NCBI GenBank assembly: GCA_964058845.1
Contig: CAXKVR010000476.1
Span: 1 to 64,000 of the forward strand
DNA: 64,000 bases
Direction: 5' to 3'
From: Carex sylvatica
Lineage: Eukaryota; Streptophyta; Magnoliopsida; Poales; Cyperaceae
Below the pieces are notes generated by a model. The model ran no database searches. It was given only the letters and a program-made list of their open reading frames with translations, and was not told where the DNA came from. This document shows, piece by piece, positions 33,791 to 46,400 of the stretch. A program made the translations under genes and the position numbers. Within the stretch, counting starts at the first letter, position 1; each line of letters starts with the position of its first letter.

Positions 33791-34553
33791 AATCGACTGC
33801 GAGTAAAATTTAAATTTGTTAAATGCTTTTTATATGAGGATGGTGCTATCAAGTTTATAGAGAATATGCAAAATAAAAAGGTTTTAAAAAATATTCAGTA
33901 TATACTTGAGAATTATTTTAATTACCAATTTCTACATAAATTATCAAAATATGTTTAAAATGACGAGATTTTGTAGTGACTTGATAGAAAACCAATACAC
34001 TGATAAGAAATACAATATTTCATTTATTGGTTCAAAATCTCAATCCTTTCCTTCAATTTTTTCGTTCAAATAAAATTTTATTTACCAGAATTTGCAGATA
34101 CGGATGTACGTACCTCATTGCAAATTTACCTTGGCTCTTCCAGAAATGATTTGAATTCTAATTTGAAAAAAAAGTATCTAATTTAAAAATAATTATTTCT
34201 GTTTTCCTTTACTTTATACCAACTTAAGACTTGTTTACATAAAAATAAAAATGAACAAGATAAATAATAGCGGCCAGGAAAAAAAAATTTGGAACAGATG
34301 AATCAACGCAGTCAACGTTGACCGCAATGATTCATTTCAGCCGTGCAATTTTTCAACATCATTTTTAAAAATGATACAACCAATTTAATTTACAACTTTT
34401 TAAAGCTATGAATAAAATAATATTTGAGCTTCCCTTTTCTTAAGAAAAGGAACACCCTCCTATTTTTTTATTTAAGCTGTTCAAAATCAATTATACGGTT
34501 TTAATTACTTTTGAATGGCTCCGATGACCCAGCCAAATTACATAAAATATTAC
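33791..34553. other. Intergenic, no feature recognised
   Basis: AT-rich sequence with no convincing ORF, RNA gene or repeat. Confidence 0.5.
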
Positions 34554-34934
34554 GAGTAAAACTAGGGTGTTCTTAAGCTCACCAATGTGTTTGGTAAGCT
34601 TAATTCTAAAACCTATTATATCGGTTTTAAACAACAAATCTAAACCGTTGAAATCCATCTACTACACAAATAATGAATTTGCATGCAAAAATTTTAAGTT
34701 TCCGAATTATTTTAGTAGAAATTAAAGTGATCAAAATTAGAAGCTTCATAAATTAATTTTAGTGCATTCATTTTTTTAACACTTTTTGACCACTTGAATT
34801 TATTCAAAATTAATTCGAAATTCTAAAAACTTTACATGTAAATTCATCACTCGTGAAGTAAATCGGATTCAACAGTTTGAATTTATTGTCTAAAGCTAAT
34901 TTAATAGATTTTATTGTTAAGCTCACCAAACACC
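34554..34934. mobile_element. Mutator-type MITE, truncated copy of the ACTAGGGTGTTC family
   Basis: It begins GAGTAAAACTAGGGTGTTCTTAAG and is colinear with 62031-62443. It stops at CTCACCAAACACC, where the T-run of the LINE begins. The last 35 bp and the right target duplication are missing. Confidence 0.75.
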
Positions 34935-37860
34935 TTTTTTTTTTTTTTTTTTTGAAAGTGGGTATAATCCCACTGATTTCATTAGAAATCAAGCATGTTG
35001 CTCCCAACTTCAAATAATTGGAGGAATGAACTTTTACAAAGTTACTGGCCTAATCCAGAAGTACAAAAATTGGACCACGCCAATATGGGAAGTTAATTAA
35101 AATAACAAAGCCACACAGGCTAAACCAACTAAAACTAAACAAACACATACACACATAGCACATAGCACATAGTGTTAGTCTTAAAGGCATCTAGAGGGAA
35201 TGAATAGGTCCTTATTAAAATTTAATCTAAGTTATAAAGTTTATGTATGTCCAAAAATTATTCTTGGCGAAAACTTAGAATAACTTTGTCCTAAACTAAA
35301 AGTATAAAATAAGTAAAGTAAAGAGTAGAGTTTAGAGACACTTGACACGAGAGTTGTTTACGGAGTTCGACACTAACGCCTACGTCTCTGGAGCCCACGA
35401 TCTTCGAGATGGCACGCCTTTCTTTACCCAATGAGAAAGGATTACAAAGTGGAACCGGTGAGCCCTTACAATTTTCTGGAAAGTCACACGGCCCGAACAA
35501 GGAGCACTAAAGGCTCAGGTTGGTCAATCCGATTCGCGGGGACTCAAGGATTACTGGGATGAGCACTACAGCTCAAAGTAGTAAATGGGTTGGTCACGCA
35601 GGATCACTCTAGGAGTTGTGTAATTTATTGAATAAGCTTGAGATTGATTGTGAGTATTGAAGTTTAAGCACACAAGCAACAATGGCTTTCTCTAGATCTG
35701 TAAATACGAAATGTTGAAGTTAGGGGCGGCTAGAGTGTCAATCCAAACCTTGGTATAGCTTCTATTATAAAGAGCTGTCCAAAAGGAAGTAAATGATCCC
35801 GACCGTTGCAATGGTTCATGGACCGTTACAAAGGTATGGTAGTTCGATCAGGTTTGGCTATGCAACGGTAAAGGACCGTTGTAACGGTTCCCACAACGAA
35901 AACTCTCTGACTTATTTTTCGGTTGGGACCGCGTGAATTGATTTAATGCGGTGCAGTTATTTCTGTGGCTTTATTTATTCTGTTGCAACGGTTCATGGAC
36001 CATTGCAACGGTAGGCCTCACTTTGTTCAGTCTCAAGCTTATTTTACCAATTTTACAGATTAATTATCCTTAATCTTGAGTTATGCTTTTGCCATCCATA
36101 CTCTTGTGCTTTATGACCACATTCTTGATGTTATATTGCATTTCATCAATTCATCATTGATGTGTATTTATTGTATCTTCAGTTGTCATAAACTTGCACA
36201 TGTCTCAAGAAGAAAAACTATAAAATGCAATTATGTATGTTTTGTAAATTCAGTCAAACGAGTAAGTCGAGGACTCCAAAAGCCAACACATAGCACATCA
36301 AACATAACAAGAACCATAAAAAAAGCAAGGTAAGTAACTCAAGCCAGTAAATCATCCAGGAATTATGTCCCATGCATAGGAATTGAATCGCCTTGATCCA
36401 GCAAAGCTGGGATGGCCCCATCTTCTTCCTCTGATCCACCTGCCATATTGACCCTTTGGGATCCTATTACAATCAAGTCCTGACAAGGCAAATCATTAGT
36501 GTCCAATGACAAATTTTGGCTAATGAAATAATTATAGTACCCACAGCCTTCAAAGTAGGCATATGAGATTACTGAAAGCACAATTTATTTCGTTCAAGCC
36601 AAATACACCACAATAACAATACAGCTCCTCGAACAAGTTCAACCAATGGCTTATTTTTAAGAGGTATAGGGGCATTTAGAAATCATACATCCTCCATGGT
36701 AGAACCATCAAAAATAAAATTATTATGGTTAGCAATCCAAAGCCATAATCGGTAAGTAAATGGACAAGACACGAATAAATGATCAGTTGATTCAAAAGCA
36801 CCACAAAAAGGATATGATGTGCCATCCTTTATTAACAAGATTTTATTTTGTTAGGATCTTATTTCTCTTAAGGAATTTTTTTTTTTTTTTTTACTTTCAA
36901 AGAAATTTTTGAAGACCAAATAGATATAAACTCATTATTTGGTATGCCACCATATTCAAACCAAACATAGTATGAATGAAAAGAAAATTTACCAACTGTA
37001 GACCATCTCCACAATAATGTATCAGTCAAACATGGATTTGAGTGACAATCAATGAGCTGAGTGTGTAGGTTATGCCACTCAACCAGTAGCATACCAGTTA
37101 ATTGTCATGTAAAGAAAATATGTAAACAATCATCTCTAAAAGCCTCGATAACCAATAAATGAGGATATGAAGTAATACTAAAAAGAAGTGGATATAGAGA
37201 TGCCAGAGTAAAATCAGAACGCCATCTATCTGTCCAAAAATGGATAGTAAAATCATTACCAAGTTGCTTTGTGAAACCAACATCTACCACTTGTGCCCCC
37301 TTGAATTCTTTTCCAGAAATGTGAACATGTGAAAGAATAACCCGATGGACTATATTTAGATAGCACTATAGTCTTCCATATACTAGAAACAAGTGGATCA
37401 TTAAACCTGATCCACTATTTTGCCAATATTGATTGATTAAGCATTTTAAAATCAATTAAACTCAAACCACCTTGTGATTTACTTGGGCCAGAAAACCAAA
37501 TAATATTTTTTCCTTACTGTGTTTCTCCCAAACTTAAGGAACCTTCTTCTCAGTTGGTCTATTTTCATTCTTACCTTCGCAGGCATGGCAAAGTAAAGAC
37601 TAATAACCAGTAAATATGAACAACAGACAAAACATAATTCAAAAGAGTAATTCTACCCCATAAGATAGTAATTTACCGTTCCACACCTGAATTATAGAGT
37701 CAATTTTCTCAAATATTATTTCCTTCCTTCACTATCACAATTGTCTTTTGCGCCACTTCTCTTCAGATCTTTTGTGGCTCAGGTTAACAAAACCCTTCAT
37801 AATTTCTGGCGGCAACCTCATGAAGTATAAGTCGCATTGCAACATGCTCTACATGCTTTT
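34935..37860 (-). mobile_element. 5'-truncated LINE, minus strand, split by a solo LTR
   Basis: The 3' end is marked by a T-run at 34935-34953 and a typical LINE tail (minus: TTTCTAATGAAATCAGTGGG). After the solo LTR (35173-36288), minus-strand frames continue with the linker to RNase H and the zinc-binding domain of plant LINE ORF2 (FISIWSSKISLKVK at about 36875, WRWSTVGKFS at about 37000, FWTDRW at about 37225). Frameshifts and stops are frequent, and the reverse-transcriptase core is absent. Confidence 0.75.
35173..36288. mobile_element. Solo LTR with 5-bp target duplication
   Basis: The 1116-bp sequence begins TGTTAGTC and ends GCCAACA, flanked by CATAG at 35168-35172 and 36289-36293. 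It has no internal region, so it fits LTR-LTR recombination. It contains repeated ACCGTTGCAACGGT-type palindromes (about 35797-36015). It interrupts the LINE and is therefore younger than it. Confidence 0.85.
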
Positions 37861-38044
37861 AATTATTAAATTAGCAATGATCCGATGATTATAAGTGTCT
37901 GTTTACAAAATGGGATAAACTCCTTAAGTATTTTTGTTTCTACTTCATTATTATTATACTAATTAGTAATTACTGTTAGTATACTTACTTTTTTATGAGA
38001 ATCCCTTGCATTAATTCCATTTTGTAGCCATGTAACATTTTCAA

Positions 38045-38500
38045 ACAAGCGTATTTGGTCTAGTAGTAAAGGCCATGCTTTACGTGTGAGAAGTTGTAGA
38101 TTTAAAATCTGAATGAAATTTTTTTTGATAGATATTAAATAGTTAAGTAGCTTAATCTTTATCATTTACTAAAAAAAATATTTTCAAGCAATCACAACAA
38201 AAAATTTAAGCTTGCAAATAATTAAAAAAGAAAATCAAATTGATAAGAGACTAGTGTGATTCATTTCTCTTTACTTTTATGCAGTAAAATTTGGGTTTAC
38301 TAATAGTAAAATAAATATATAGAAGCTAAGAAAAGAAAGATTAATAAAAGTTGTGAAAATCAGTCTTTAGTCTAGTGTGACAAAGATAATGTTATATGTA
38401 TAGCAGGTTATAGGTTTGAAATCCGAATGAAAAAGTTTCTTATAGATATTAAATAATTGAGTGACTTGACCTCCAACCTTTACTATAAGAAAACATAAAA
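38045..38500 (+). mobile_element. Two tRNA-derived SINE copies
   Basis: Copies at about 38045-38175 and 38355-38500 share the order GTCTAGT (box A-like), GATTTAAAATC or GGTTTGAAATCC (box B-like), GAATGAAA and TAGATATTAAATA, ending in A-rich tracts. The homologous flank of paralogue 2 (about 57245) lacks them. Confidence 0.55.
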
Positions 38501-38624
38501 GTCCTATATTTAAATTTGAATTTGAATTTTTTTCAATGAAATAAATTAATAGATGTATTAACAGTTAAAAATTCTTAAATTGTTTTTGCTGACATTTAAG
38601 AAACAGGGTGCAGATCGTCCGAAG

Positions 38625-39438
38625 TAGGGGTGCAAACGGATCGGATATTATTCGTCCGGATTTGGATCCATATCTAAAATTTTACGGATTTAGATATTCA
38701 GATACGAATAAATTACGGATACGGATGCGGATACGGATATAAATTATGCGGATGCGGATACGGATATAGTTTTAATTTTGGAAGCAGATACGGATACGGA
38801 TAATTATCTGTATCCGTAAATTTTTAATTTTCGGACATCCGTTAAGTCATCTGCTCCGCAAAACTCACTATCTATGTGTTTATTTTATTCCTTTTGTTAC
38901 CTTCTTTCACCACGGTCATTAAATGCAAACAACTGTCAACTTGTATTCTTCCAAGTACATTGAAATTTCAAATATATCAAAAAGCTGACAGTTGCACCTA
39001 TAATTTCAAAAGATAATTATAAAATACTTCTGGTGCTTTAAGCCAAGAGATTTTAGCAAATTTTGTTTCTTACGATTGATTATTATAATAATATAAATGA
39101 ATTAATATAAACATGATTCTAATAAATAAAAATTAAACAATAACATAAGAAGATTATAAATGATAGTGTGATTATTATTTGAGAGACTGACAATAATTAT
39201 GTTTATTAAATAATTTTTATTTGAAAAAAATAATTTGTTGAATAATAAGTTAATTTTAGTACAACATCCACATTATGTATCCGAATGATATTCGTATTCG
39301 TATTCGTATCCGTTTAATATCCGATCTGTATCTGTATCCATTTATTATCTGATTCGTATCTGTATCCAAAAAATAAAAACGAATACCGATATAATTTTAC
39401 CACTATCCAATCCGTATCCGATCCATTTGCACCCCTAG
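38625..39438. mobile_element. Non-autonomous hAT element with 8-bp TSD
   Basis: The 814-bp element begins TAGGGGTGCAAACGGATCGG and ends in the inverse (CATTTGCACCCCTA). It is flanked by the perfect 8-bp duplication GTCCGAAG at 38617-38624 and 39439-39446. Subterminal regions hold many GGATACGGAT repeats, forward on the left and inverted (ATCCGTATC) on the right. No transposase is encoded. Confidence 0.88.
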
Positions 39439-39446
39439 TCCGAAGC

Positions 39447-40378
39447 CCTTTGGACCGTCTTTGTCCAAAGAGTGATAAGCGCACAGTGTGATACTAATCG
39501 ATTCATACTATAAATTAATTGCTCTATAATGAAAGAGTAAAGTCTTTCTTTCCATTGTAATTTTTTTTTCCATTTTTAATAATGGAAGCCTCCATTATCA
39601 TCTTAAATGTTATATTCCATACCAGTACGATAAAATTAATCAATTGGTTTGTTTAAAAATATAAAATTGAAAATAACATAGTTTAATATAAATAATAACC
39701 TGCTTCATAAAAATGTAAGTAAATAATAATTTTAGTTTCATGAGTTAATGAATTTTTTATGCAATATTACAATTTTTTTTTCTATTATAAATAAATTAAT
39801 CTCTGTAATTAATAATTACAAGTATTAATAATTAAATTTGTCTATAATAGAAGAAATATTTATAATCATACAACCAATGTTATTAATAACAAAATTAAAT
39901 TGTTATATAGTGCATATTAAAGAAAGAACAATAAATGCCTTCATTTGTAAGAAAAATTGAGATTCAAATAACATGTTGTAGGCTGAATTTAGATTTCAGA
40001 AAAACAATTGAATTTCTTATTTGTGTAACAACGTTCTGTAAAAATGGAAATACTTATTATTATATATATTAACCTCTTTGAACAAAGATAATTCAAAGGA
40101 CTTTGGATAAGTTCCACACCCTAAGAAACATGTGTTTTAAAGGATTTGGAATTTTGAAATTTGAATGCAACTTGCATAGCATGCATTTGACGAGACGTAC
40201 TGGTAGCAAAACAATAGTCACCACATATACCTTGAAAGTCCTTATAAGAAAACTGAACATGTGTTTATAATTACAAGCGATATTTTGAATTTTAAATATA
40301 TGTAATTTGACTGGGTCATCGGAGCACAAGGTAGTTCAATTGTACAATTTATATAATGTACGTAATTTGTTTATGTGC
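39447..40378. other. Duplicated upstream flank, no gene
   Basis: Part of the flank shared with 57850-58150: the TGACTGGGTCATCGGAGCA motif near 40310 recurs near 58022 and 58073. No ORF or RNA gene is seen. Confidence 0.5.
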
Positions 40379-40400
40379 ACGTGTTTAAGATTATTATTTT

Positions 40401-40560
40401 TCTTTTTTCTTTTAAAAAGTGACAAATCCACCGATTTTCATTACAATAAAAATTAAACAAACAAAACGTATATATATACGAGATCCATTGGTACCACCTC
40501 TCTGGACCAGTTGCACAAGTATATATCAAACAAAACAGGTACCTAGCAAAAGTACCACCA
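40401..40560 (-). mobile_element. Short 5'-truncated LINE insert with 22-bp target duplication
   Basis: ACGTGTTTAAGATTATTATT and its next two bases occur at 40379-40400 and 40561-40582. The 160 bp between them read on the minus strand as a LINE 3' end (GTAATGAAAATCGGTGGA) followed by an A-rich tail. Long, perfect target duplications are typical of LINE retroposition. Confidence 0.75.
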
Positions 40561-40797
40561 ACGTGTTTAAGATTATTATTTTGGTCCATTTTTGTTATTT
40601 AAACTTCTATACGCGCGTTGACCGAAATTCTAGCTACGTCTCTAACGAAATGTCCCTACATATACATTTTTATAATTTTACCTTCTTCCTTTCTTTCCTT
40701 GAGCCATAAATTCTGACACGAATTTAAAATCACAATGTTAATTGATGCTCACACTGTCAGCGTCCGCTTTAATTACAGCTTTACAAATTAAAATGCA

Positions 40798-41019
40798 ATG
40801 TTGGAAGTGCCGGTGTCCATTGAACTGAACATTGCGACGCTGAGATCCCAACGGCTCAAGTCTCGATATTGTTATTGTCAACTACCATTCGATGTTTGCA
40901 ATCTGAGATTTATGGGTGTTCTTTGGGGTATTTGGAAGCAACGAAACGAATTCATTTTCAGGAATAAAAGATTACCCCCGAGGCAATTAGCATTGATGAT
41001 TAGGGAGGAAATTAAATGA
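40798..41019 (+). mobile_element. LINE ORF2 fragment (linker before RNase H)
   Basis: The plus frame contains GVLWGIWKQRNEFIFRNK, the usual WxxWKxRNxxIF segment between the zinc-binding and RNase H domains of plant LINEs. Nothing else of the element is preserved. Confidence 0.65.
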
Positions 41020-41131
41020 CCTTTGGTTGAGATGTGCTATGAGGAAAATGGCAACACATAATTGATGTATACTTGTAAAGGGTAGCTGTTTAGGCTCTTG
41101 TTGTACTAATTACATCTATATATTTCAAATT

Positions 41132-41546
41132 GAGGAGGGTTCAAATGCACTCAAATTTTTGTGCATCTAAATGCACCCTATCTTTTATCTCCGTTTTCAA
41201 AATCAAAACAATTAATCCGAACTGTTAGATGCAATCTATATATTAAGATGTGCTTGGAGACCAAATTTTACATTTTTTAGAATTTTTTTACTATTTTTTT
41301 AGATTTATTAAAAATTGCTGTTTTTTTATGGTCCAGATTTGCTAAGAACAGCGATTTTCAATAAATCTAAAAAAATAGTAAACAAATTTCAAAAAATGTA
41401 AAATTTGGTCTCCAAGCACATCTTAATATATAGATCACATCTAACGGTTCGGATTTACTATTCAGACTTTGAAAATAGAGAAAAATGATTTGAAAGATAA
41501 AGTGCATTTGGGTGCACAAAAATTTGGATGTATTTGAACCCTCCTC
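41132..41546. mobile_element. Foldback MITE with long inverted repeats and 9-bp TSD
   Basis: The 415-bp element is almost entirely two inverted arms of about 190 bp, ending in GAGGAGGGTTCAAATGC and its inverse. The perfect 9-bp duplication TTTCAAATT lies at 41123-41131 and 41547-41555, which suggests Mutator-like transposition. No ORF is real here; reading frames are mirror images. Confidence 0.88.
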
Positions 41547-41636
41547 TTTCAAATTTGGTAGCTTCTATCAAGAATTTCAAAAAAAAAATAATAATAATAA
41601 TTGAGGATACTAATTAGTCACTGCTATAATTTTAGT

Positions 41637-42051
41637 GAGAAGGGTTCAAATACCTTCATTTTTTGTACCTCCATCATGTTTTTATTTTTTAAAACTTTAA
41701 CAATTCAAAATTTAAAACTTGAAAATCAAAATATAATTGTTAGATGTTATCTATGTTATTGTCTCTATGTGCTAATAAAAAATTATCACATTTCGATTTT
41801 GTTTAAATGTGAATAAATACGTTGAAAAATCAATGTTTAGAAATTATCTACATTAGTGTGTTTTTTTATAAACTCTTGATGATAACCAAAACAAAATTGA
41901 CATGTTATAATTTTTTACACATGCATAAATAAAATGATATAGATCATATCCAACGATTTTATTTTGACTTATAAGTATTAAATTTTTGAGTTATTAATGT
42001 TTTTATAAATGGAGGCATAGTGGAGGCATGAAAATTGGAGGCATTTGAACC
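41637..42051. mobile_element. Related foldback MITE, diverged
   Basis: It begins GAGAAGGGTTCAAATACC and ends GGAGGCATTTGAACC, with partly palindromic arms resembling the element at 41132. The target duplication is not clear. Confidence 0.55.
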
Positions 42052-42129
42052 ATCAATTTTAATTATATATATTAAAACTTAATTAAATTTATCTTTGTAA
42101 GTATTTACATACTTAAGTATTTTTGTAAA

Positions 42130-42215
42130 ATATTATATGTATATCTATAGCTTAGTGGTTAGAATTTCACGTTGTAGCTGTGAAGACTTAAATTTAAATT
42201 TCAGCTATCACACAT
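42130..42215 (+). mobile_element. Possible tRNA-derived SINE relic
   Basis: TAGCTTAGTGGTTAG resembles a tRNA A box and is followed 25-35 bp later by a weak B-box-like stretch. It does not fold into a credible tRNA, so it is taken as a repeat relic. Confidence 0.3.
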
Positions 42216-42390
42216 TAATATTAATGTGTATTTTAAGATTCAGCTTTCCAATTTTAATTTTATGGTTCCGCACCAGTATACAAATTCGGATTGTATGATG
42301 TCACTCATCTAATTTATTTTTAAAGTGCCATAGATAAAAAAAAATCGGTCCCAAGTTCTATCTTTCCACATAGTCCTTTTTTTATTTGAC

Positions 42391-42862
42391 TTGTCAACTT
42401 TTATGTACATCAGAAAGGTTGTTGAAAGAGCTCAAATGAAATTGTGGTATAATATCAAGTCAGTGATCAGTATTGTCAACAATCTTGTGCAATATGACAG
42501 AACTAAGCATGTAGAGATCAATAGATTCTTCATAAATGAAAAACTAGAAAGTGAACTATTGGAGCTGAGTCATGTAGCTACTGGAGATCAAGTAGCTGAC
42601 TGCCTCACCAAAGGACTTAGCTCAATAGATCTAGATAGGTTTTGTGACAAGATGAGCTTGATGGATATCTTTTGCCCATCTTGAGGGGGAGTGTTGAGAT
42701 ATTTGTATATTTATCATTTGTTTTATTAGAATAGTTTTGGGTTGCCTATCGGTAAATAGGCTATTATAAAATAGTCTAGAGGTTATTTGTAAGAGTGCTT
42801 TATAAGGCTCTATATAAGCCCAAATCATTAATCAATAAAGTAACTTTTAGCTGAAATCTTTA
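42391..42862 (+). mobile_element. 3' fragment of Copia family A (RNase H tail plus LTR)
   Basis: The plus frame at about 42411-42684 encodes the last 90 codons of Copia RNase H ([32 protein letters not shown]). A purine tract (GAGGGGGAG) follows, and then an LTR at 42692-42862 that matches the family A LTRs. The rest of the element is missing. The junction at about 42410 interrupts the flank shared with 1440 and 58200. Confidence 0.85.
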
Positions 42863-42939
42863 GAAATGAATCATTGTCCTCGAAATTAAACCATCCAATT
42901 ATAAGATTGAAATTTCTTAAACATACTACATATATATAT

Positions 42940-43128
42940 ATATATATTTTATGAAGGATAAAATGGATACTTCTTAAATTAAAATGAGTTTTAGTAGAAA
43001 AGATAATAAAATGGGTATATTTGTGAGTGTTTGACATTTAGAAGGGTAAATACGATATTAAGAATTTTGTAGAAGGAAATATGTAATTTCAAAGATTTTG
43101 AGGAGTATACATGAAATTTCCCCTAAAT
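42940..43128. mobile_element. Relic of the MITE family at 58296-58855
   Basis: TTGAGGAGTATACATGAAATTTC and the preceding TAGAAAAGATAATAAAATGGG match the right half of the element at 58296. The left end is not recognisable. Confidence 0.4.
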
Positions 43129-43453
43129 ATTTATCTTAAAAGATACTGATAACAAACTAACCCGCAAACTTTCGCAAGGTTAAATGATAAAGTCAAGCTA
43201 ATAGAGGGATGATGATTTATTATTTTGCACGTTTTGCGGGTTTGCAAAAAAATTGTAAGAAATTATACATTGAGAATACACCATTATTCATCTCCCATAT
43301 GAAATAACGTTCTTCAACACTATTTTCACCTGATCGCTGTACAGATATTACTAAATTATGACATAATAGGCCAAACTTTATACATATGATGATAATGAAA
43401 AAGCTGTGACCATGTTCTTTTCTTTCCTGTATTCTTTTAAAAACTATGGTAGC

Positions 43454-46400
43454 TCATGAACTGTTTAAGTTCACTTGCGAAGGGAAACCACCGCTATATT
43501 TAAAATCACTGCTACTGATGTTTACACGGCTCGAAGAAGAAGAAGAAACATCCATCGAGTACCGCTGAGCCTGATTATATTTTTCCCGGAAACCCAAATT
43601 TGAATTGATTTTGAACCCTCCGATTTGCATAATATCCTCAATTTCCTTGGCAATTTCACTCATTGTGGGGCGATTACAAGCCTCTTCTTTTACACACTGC
43701 AATGCTAGATCCAAGAAACGGTTTAACCCAACTAAGTTTTCATTCTTATTTACCAGAATAGGATCAATTAAGTCTCTTAGGCCCAGGTAACGCTTCTCTT
43801 CTTCGTCTAAGGCTGTTCTTACTTCTTTTACAATGTACTTCTGCTCACTAATCGGAGGTTGTGCGGTAATTAATTCTAGCATGACCACTCCAAAGCTGTA
43901 TACGTCACTTTTACCAGTGAGTTGCTGTGTCATGTAGTATTCTGGATCGAGATAACCCTGCATGAAATAATAGTTTAGAGTTGGTACTGCCGATTTTTGA
44001 ATTTGTAAATGACAGTTTGTTTGCATCCTTTATATAACTTGGAAAATTTAAATGTAAGATGCACCAAATATCTAAAATATTCTCCAAAATAGGAAGAGTA
44101 CACCCTACAAAATTGTAATAAACATGATGAAGTTCTCTTAAAGACTCCTCAATCTCTGTTGTGAATAAGCAAAGGACATTTTCGGTAGTTTCATAAACAT
44201 TATTAAAACAAAGTGTATGGTGATACTGATAAGGGCCAGTTAATTAGGGATGTATGAGATATTCTGAGGCTCTCTGAGTGGCAGAGTTCGCTACTGTTAT
44301 GTACATTCGTTATGGATAAATATATAGAACAGAAAGATTTACCAGAGTTCCTTTGACATGGGTGGTGACATGGCCTATTTCACTGTCTGAAACAAACAAA
44401 GAGAGGCCAAAATCTGCAACTTTAGCAGTTAAAGTCTCGTCTAATAATATGTTTGTCGACTTCACATCTCTATGTATAATTGGGGGATTTGCATGGTCGT
44501 GGAGATACGCCAAGCCTATTGCCGAATCAAGTGCTATTTTAAGTCTCTTACTCCAATCTAATTGTATACTGCTTGCTCCTAAAAAGAAGGACAAAAGAAA
44601 ACAGAAATTACAGTTTCTTCCCTTCTGCTTGTACCATCAAAAGTGTGGATGCAGAAATTAATTATTGCAACATAACTTGTCTATCACTAATTATCAGAAG
44701 CAACCAACATGATATAGTACCTTAAAACTTGGTCTAGAATTGGCATATATATGTACCAGTACATTTCCCGGCAACTGATACAGTGCTGGTTGATATTAAC
44801 AAGCAAAAGCAGCTATTGGAGATTTTACTCTTTCCTTTGGCAAGTATGTAATGATACAACTCTCATTTACTTCAGTTGCCAACAATTAGTAATCTTGCAA
44901 TTTCAGTCAGCACTGAAAACTTTTGTCTTTCTTAAAGTCACTGGTAAAGTACAGTAAAATTGTTCCTTAGTGTTAATCAAATGTATCAGTACCTGAAAGG
45001 CAATCTCTGAGAGTTCCATTGCCAATATATTCATAGACAAGAATTTTCTCTCCCTTCTCAAAGCAAAAACCAACAAGCCCGACAAGGTTTTTGTGATGTA
45101 CCCTGGAAAGCAGCTCAATTTCAGTTTTAAATTCAAGACCGCCTTGCATTGAACCTTCTTTTGACCTCTTTATAGCAACTAGTTGTTTATCTGGAAGCAT
45201 TCCTCTATACACCTGGTTGGTGTATAACCAAAGAGATATTAGGACATAGTATGTTCAATAATGACTTGATGTTTGATATTGTAAAAAATTGAAATTAGGT
45301 ACAACCTGATACCAGTATTAATTCTGTATTTTTGTTTTACCTAGTGTTCTGCTATACTGTATGGTCAAATTCTTTTTCATTTACTTTTTGTCTCATTGAA
45401 TATTAATGGCTAAATGGGATTAGTTGCAAATGGGGCAATGCAAAAATATCAGGAATAAAATAATTATATGGTGTATGCATTGCAAAGTAACAAAATGACA
45501 TGAATTCCTTTAGGAACAATAAACATCAAATACCCCCATATAAATTGTCAGTAATTACTTGTGTCCTTTCTTTACACATTTTCTACCCAAAACTCCCCAA
45601 ATACCTTCCATTTGTGTAAAATTAAACAGGGAAGAATAAATGGCAGTCTGGCCTTCTTTTGATGTAAATGGTGAAAGATGAGGTGCCCAGGATATTGCTT
45701 ATTTTCTGTAAAGGAGTTCATTTTTGTGTTGTGGTGCAGTGTACATAACGTTAATGCTTATTTGGAAGGTTATGTACGATTCTGGGCTTTTTCAAGGCCA
45801 CACACGAGAATTTTCTAACATTAAATAAATATGAACTAAACTAATACTAAATTAGGCTATATTGGATGTACCTCTCCATAACCCCCTACTCCAATAACAT
45901 TTGTTTCTTTGAAATTGTTGGTGTACATCTTGATTTCATCATATGTAAAGGCTTTTGCTGAGCTTAGTTTTGGCGCTTCCCCATTTTCTTCCCCCATAGA
46001 TTCCCAGGAGGCTGAAACATAAAAAAAAAAAAAAACACGAACAAAATTTAAGATACTTACCTTTTAAGCTAGTGTTAATATTTCTAGCATGATGGTGAAA
46101 AGGATATTTGAAGAGCATTCAAATTTGAATAAGCCATTACCAAATGGGTCGTTCCTAAGTTTTTCTCTCTTGATTCGTTTCTTTTGCCGAACTGCAAAAA
46201 TACCCAAACCAACTAGCAGAACCGCAAGGATAGCACAACCAATGGATATACCAATTTTGTATGACCTTCCTGTCAACAAATAATTTGTCAGATTTGTATA
46301 TTACACAAATTAAAGAACAGAGAACTATACTAGATTACTAGCCACTTGTCCATACTGATACTATACTTGACCACTATAAATGTGTAAAATATAAATACCT

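Noticed and set aside
38045..38110. tRNA gene candidate
   Set aside because: The box A and B motifs are degenerate, and the same sequence recurs 300 bp away with an A-rich tail, which fits a SINE better than a tRNA gene.
42130..42215. tRNA gene candidate
   Set aside because: Only box A-like sequence is convincing; no cloverleaf with an anticodon arm and T arm could be formed. Listed as a possible SINE relic.
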